Positions 61,048 to 64,000 of a stretch of DNA of 64,000 bases are shown in pieces. Every line of letters starts with the position of its first letter. The first letter of the stretch is position 1. The stretch is from Sphingobacterium siyangense (GTDB lineage: Bacteria; Bacteroidota; Bacteroidia; Sphingobacteriales; Sphingobacteriaceae). The stretch lies in assembly GCF_007830445.1 (NCBI RefSeq), contig NZ_VLKR01000001.1, positions 248,001 through 312,000 of the forward strand, given 5' to 3'. The notes beneath the pieces were generated by a model that saw only the letters and a list, made by a program, of their open reading frames with translations, made no database searches and had not been told where the DNA came from. A program made the position numbers and the translations under genes.

Positions 61048-62832
61048 TTAATTGGAAATTTTAGCATTCCAGTCATCCAGGAAATTTTCAAGAACATCCA
61101 ATGGCAAACAACCATATTTTAACACTGCGGCATGAAAAGCCTGAAAACTAAATTTCTCGCCCTGTAAGTTTTGGTATTTTTTTCTCAATTCTTTGATTTT
61201 TAGCTCCCCGATTTTATAAGAAAGTGCTTGTCCTGGCCAAGCCATATATCTTTCAACTTCTGCCTTTGCGATATTTTCGCTTATTGATTCATGATCCATC
61301 ATATATACAATTGCCTGTTGTTCAGTCAGCCTTCCGGTATGAATACCAACATCAATTACTAAACGTATTGCACGGTGGATCTCATTATTTAGCGCACCCA
61401 TCTTTTGATATGGATCTGTATAGCATCCCAATTGTTCACCCAAGGATTCGCAATACAGTGCCCAACCTTCCATGTAAGCATATAGGGCATTTTGTTGTTG
61501 GAAAGTAGGAAGTTCGCTATACTCCTGCTGTAATGCAATCTGATAGTGATGCCCAGGTATTGCCTCATGTATAAATGTGCATTCTAGGCCATAAAAAACT
61601 GTATTTATCTTAGTCGGGTCAGGTATCGGAACGAAAAAAATGCCAGCTCTCTTTTCTTTTAAGTTTCCTTTAATATAATAAGGACCTCCTTGTGACGCCT
61701 CTTGGTAAGGATCTACGCGTTTTATAACAAATTTCGTTTTGGGCTCCACTAAAAACATATCTTTTAAATGAGGCTGAATTTTATTATATATTTTTTGATA
61801 GGCGTCTAGCACCTGTTCTGGGGTTTTAAATGGCCTAAACCTTTGATCTGTGCGCAAAAATCTAAAATAATCTTTTAAAGAGCCTTTAAAGCCATTGAGA
61901 ACCATATTTTGTTCCATTTCATGGGTTATACGGTCCACCTCTTTAAGTCCGATCTGATAAATCTGGTCGGGACTAAGTGTAGAGCTGGTCGTATATAACT
62001 TGATGTAGTACTGGTACATTTTATCCCCGTCAGGAAGACTATTCAAGCCCGATTGTAAAGATGCAAAAGGCATATAATCGTATTGTAAATAACTTGCTAA
62101 CTTCGCATAGGAATTCAAGACATAATTAGGAATAACTTCGTTGTATAGTATTGTCAATTTTTTCCTTTCCTCATGGAAAAAGTTTTCCGGAAATTGTTGC
62201 AATGGCCTGTAAAAAACACTTTTTAAAGTATCTCTTTCGCCGAGCGCGATCAATTGTGGAATCATACGGCCAACCAGAGACCTTGGTAGAACAACTCCCG
62301 CTTTCTTCCCTTTCTCGAAATTTGCGATAGCAGTATCTGCCCAGGCCTTAAAAGAGATCATCCTTTTAGACCAATTTGTATAATCTTCAATGGTATGAAA
62401 TGGCTGGGGACCATTGGTCGAACCAAATAGTGCAAGGTCTGTTGGAACCGAAGCTGTAAACTGATTAAAAGGAATATATTCAAAATGCATAGAGAGCCCC
62501 TCTAAACCCGTTTTTAACGTATAATCCAATACATCATAGGAAATACGATCTGCCTCTGTCAAGTTTTGCCTATCGAATTGCTGTAATTCGTTTAAACATG
62601 ACTGATAGAAATTTTTCTTAGCGACTAAAAAATCAAAAGAACCCTCGTTCTGAAGCAAGTCATCGTAGACATGAATACCATCCGCTGTTGCTTGGAGCGG
62701 ATTGAAATAGCACTCTTTTTCATAGTATTTTTCAAATAGCCTATGTAAAGCACTTAAATGCTGTCCCATAGATTTTCTCGAGTACAAGATAGAGGAGAGC
62801 AACAATACAGTTGTTAAAATTTTCTTTTTCAT
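61048..62832 (-). CDS. DUF885 domain protein, probable secreted metallopeptidase
   Basis: About 594 residues from ATG 62832, which opens a signal peptide (KKKILTTVLLLSSILYSRKS, cut near MGQ). An ATG at 62853 is also in frame. The large helical DUF885 domain ends with the zinc motif CTFIHEAIPGHHYQIALQQE near residue 430 (H-E-x-x-x-G-H-H) and the third ligand Glu in YAYMEGWALYCESLGEQLG near 465. These relate to M32/M3-like metallopeptidases, so a periplasmic peptidase is inferred. It is preceded by an AraC regulator on the same strand 91 bases away. Confidence 0.88.
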   Translation of the reverse strand: MKKKILTTVLLLSSILYSRKSMGQHLSALHRLFEKYYEKECYFNPLQATADGIHVYDDLLQNEGSFDFLVAKKNFYQSCLNELQQFDRQNLTEADRISYDVLDYTLKTGLEGLSMHFEYIPFNQFTASVPTDLALFGSTNGPQPFHTIEDYTNWSKRMISFKAWADTAIANFEKGKKAGVVLPRSLVGRMIPQLIALGERDTLKSVFYRPLQQFPENFFHEERKKLTILYNEVIPNYVLNSYAKLASYLQYDYMPFASLQSGLNSLPDGDKMYQYYIKLYTTSSTLSPDQIYQIGLKEVDRITHEMEQNMVLNGFKGSLKDYFRFLRTDQRFRPFKTPEQVLDAYQKIYNKIQPHLKDMFLVEPKTKFVIKRVDPYQEASQGGPYYIKGNLKEKRAGIFFVPIPDPTKINTVFYGLECTFIHEAIPGHHYQIALQQEYSELPTFQQQNALYAYMEGWALYCESLGEQLGCYTDPYQKMGALNNEIHRAIRLVIDVGIHTGRLTEQQAIVYMMDHESISENIAKAEVERYMAWPGQALSYKIGELKIKELRKKYQNLQGEKFSFQAFHAAVLKYGCLPLDVLENFLDDWNAKISN

Positions 62833-62943
62833 TGGAATTAAAGCTTTAATCATAAATAATCCATCTGGACCATTTTCCTTATGATCAAAGTTAAAATCAA
62901 CGCGCTAGACAAAATTGTACCCAATTAGCCTCAACTTTTTTTT

Positions 62944-63756
62944 CTACATCCGTTGATACTGACTCGGCGTGATCCCCATAAACCTTTTGTAGGTTTTAAT
63001 AAAATGAGCCTGATCAGCAAAGCCACAATTGAATGCTATTTCTGTGAGTGATAGCTTCTTTAATCTGATCATGGGTAATGCCTTTTCAATTTTAATCCGC
63101 CGAAGATAATCTCCAATTGTACAACCAAAATATTGAGGAAAATATCGAGAGATTGTAACCGGATGCAAATTCATTTCTTCAGAAATATAACTTAACGATA
63201 ATGGAATATCCCAATGATCATACAAAAAATCTTTGATACGGAAAATCCACGCTGGCCCTATACGCTTAATGGGAGTGGTACATGTCAAAAGCAGGACGGA
63301 AAGTTGCTCCATTGCCAATAAACTTTGTTGGTCGTCTAAATAATGTTCCCCCATTATCTTTACTAAACCGCTTGTGCCCCATTGAATACCATTCGAAAAC
63401 ATACAGGATTCATCTGGTATATTTAAATCATATTTAGTTAGAAAATCTTCGGTAAATTCAAGATTAAAGATTCTTGTCCCTTTTATATAACCAATATTCT
63501 GGTGGATAATACCGGGATAGTAATATAGAGAAGTACCCTGTTGCTGCCGATTTTTCTCATTCTGCCTGATTTCAACACTTCCACCATTCAAAATATGTGA
63601 AAAATGTGGATTCTGATGACAATGCCAATCAGAGATAATACCAGCCTCGTAATAAATATCAGAAGTAATGATACCAGCAAAAGAACTTTGGCTAACTTCG
63701 TTCCCAATATACTTACCAGCTTCTAATACGAGCAGCTTATTGTTTTCATTTTCCAC
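62944..63756 (-). CDS. AraC family transcriptional regulator
   Basis: The 270-residue protein has an N-terminal cupin-like sensor (about 1-150, with ISDWHCHQNPHFSHILNGGS) and a complete C-terminal pair of HTH motifs: LSLSYISEEMNLHPVTISRY near residue 187 and LTEIAFNCGFADQAHFIKTY near 235, then KRFMGITPSQYQRM, the family's ending. It is intact, unlike the AraC fragment at 60.1-60.6 kb. It lies upstream of the DUF885 gene on the same strand; control of that gene is a guess. Confidence 0.92.
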   Translation of the reverse strand: MENENNKLLVLEAGKYIGNEVSQSSFAGIITSDIYYEAGIISDWHCHQNPHFSHILNGGSVEIRQNEKNRQQQGTSLYYYPGIIHQNIGYIKGTRIFNLEFTEDFLTKYDLNIPDESCMFSNGIQWGTSGLVKIMGEHYLDDQQSLLAMEQLSVLLLTCTTPIKRIGPAWIFRIKDFLYDHWDIPLSLSYISEEMNLHPVTISRYFPQYFGCTIGDYLRRIKIEKALPMIRLKKLSLTEIAFNCGFADQAHFIKTYKRFMGITPSQYQRM

Positions 63757-63850
63757 AGCTTTCCCCCTATTTTAAATGTAATTTCATATTTCCGCAATGA
63801 TAAATATAATTAAAATTCATGTGCTAAAAAGATCGACCCGACTAGCCCTA

Positions 63851-64000
63851 TCACTTATCTAAAGATTCCAACATACTTTCTCTCGAACGAAAGTCCAGCC
63901 TTTTTATTTTACAACTTCCTCGCAAGCTATTTCTTCGTTCGGGACACTCCACAAAAAATACCTGAAACCAGTGATAAGGGTTATGGACCAATTCGTCTAT
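63851..64000 (-). CDS. Possible 3' end of a leftward gene entering from the right edge
   Basis: A frame of 49 codons without stops enters from 64000 and ends with TGA at 63851 (it begins IDELVHNPYHWFQVFFVECP). I do not recognise it. It may be coding, but a stretch of this length can also be chance, and no start is visible. Confidence 0.25.
   Translation of the reverse strand: MDELVHNPYHWFQVFFVECPERRNSLRGSCKIKRLDFRSRESMLESLDK

Overview
The window looks like chromosomal DNA of a Bacteroidota bacterium, most likely a Sphingobacteriaceae member close to Sphingobacterium. This rests on low G+C, the near absence of strong Shine-Dalgarno sites, repeated Bacteroidota-type promoters (TTG or TTTG, about 20 bases, then TAnnTTTG), a SusC-like outer membrane receptor with an N-terminal carboxypeptidase-regulatory fold, LytS/LytTR regulation, a DUF1573 protein and two-type aconitases. 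Assignment below the phylum is inference.

Layout. 0-6.3 kb: truncated amidohydrolase, ankyrin lipoprotein, Nudix hydrolase, membrane metallophosphoesterase, a Cys/Met-type PLP enzyme divergent from an Lrp/AsnC regulator, and a bestrophin. 6.4-11.5 kb: outer membrane receptor, LytS-type kinase, LytTR regulator and a secreted protein. 11.5-16.4 kb: GMC oxidoreductase with gluconate-dehydrogenase-subunit-3 partner, divergent from a TIM-barrel isomerase/epimerase and a Gfo/Idh/MocA oxidoreductase; a perfect 16-bp LacI-type operator lies between them. 16.4-24 kb: aspartic-protease-like protein, membrane HTH regulator under a palindromic promoter, BrkB-type membrane protein, an unknown anchored protein and a NarL-type two-component pair. 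24-37 kb: SMR transporter, DEAD-box protein with broken motifs, SGNH hydrolase, KDO synthesis genes kdsA and kdsD around recQ, DUF1573 protein, aminotransferase, then topA-unknown-cmk. 37-49.4 kb: glycerophosphodiesterase, patatin, DsbA/FrnE-like protein, smc, MFS transporter, ppk2, pckA and an MBL hydrolase. 49.4-58.9 kb: outer membrane protein, acnA-type and acnB aconitases, rpe and a PgpH-like HD phosphodiesterase. 59-64 kb: tRNA-Ser(GCT), a decayed segment with two facing pseudogenes, a DUF885 protein and an AraC regulator.

Most of the window is ordinary housekeeping DNA. No prophage, IS element, CRISPR array or recognised defence system was seen. The best candidate for something undescribed is a tandem pair of structured elements at 45.09-45.48 kb, between the MFS gene and ppk2. 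Each has a 25-nt hairpin with the same loop, compensating stem changes, the same 27-nt spacing to an ATG AAA AGT mini-ORF, and (read on the other strand) a terminator-like T-tract. Others worth a look are the LacI-type operator in a redox sugar cluster, the degenerate DEAD-box protein, promoter-embedded palindromes at 8.9 and 18.35 kb, and the twin 3'-truncated pseudogenes at 59.7-60.6 kb.
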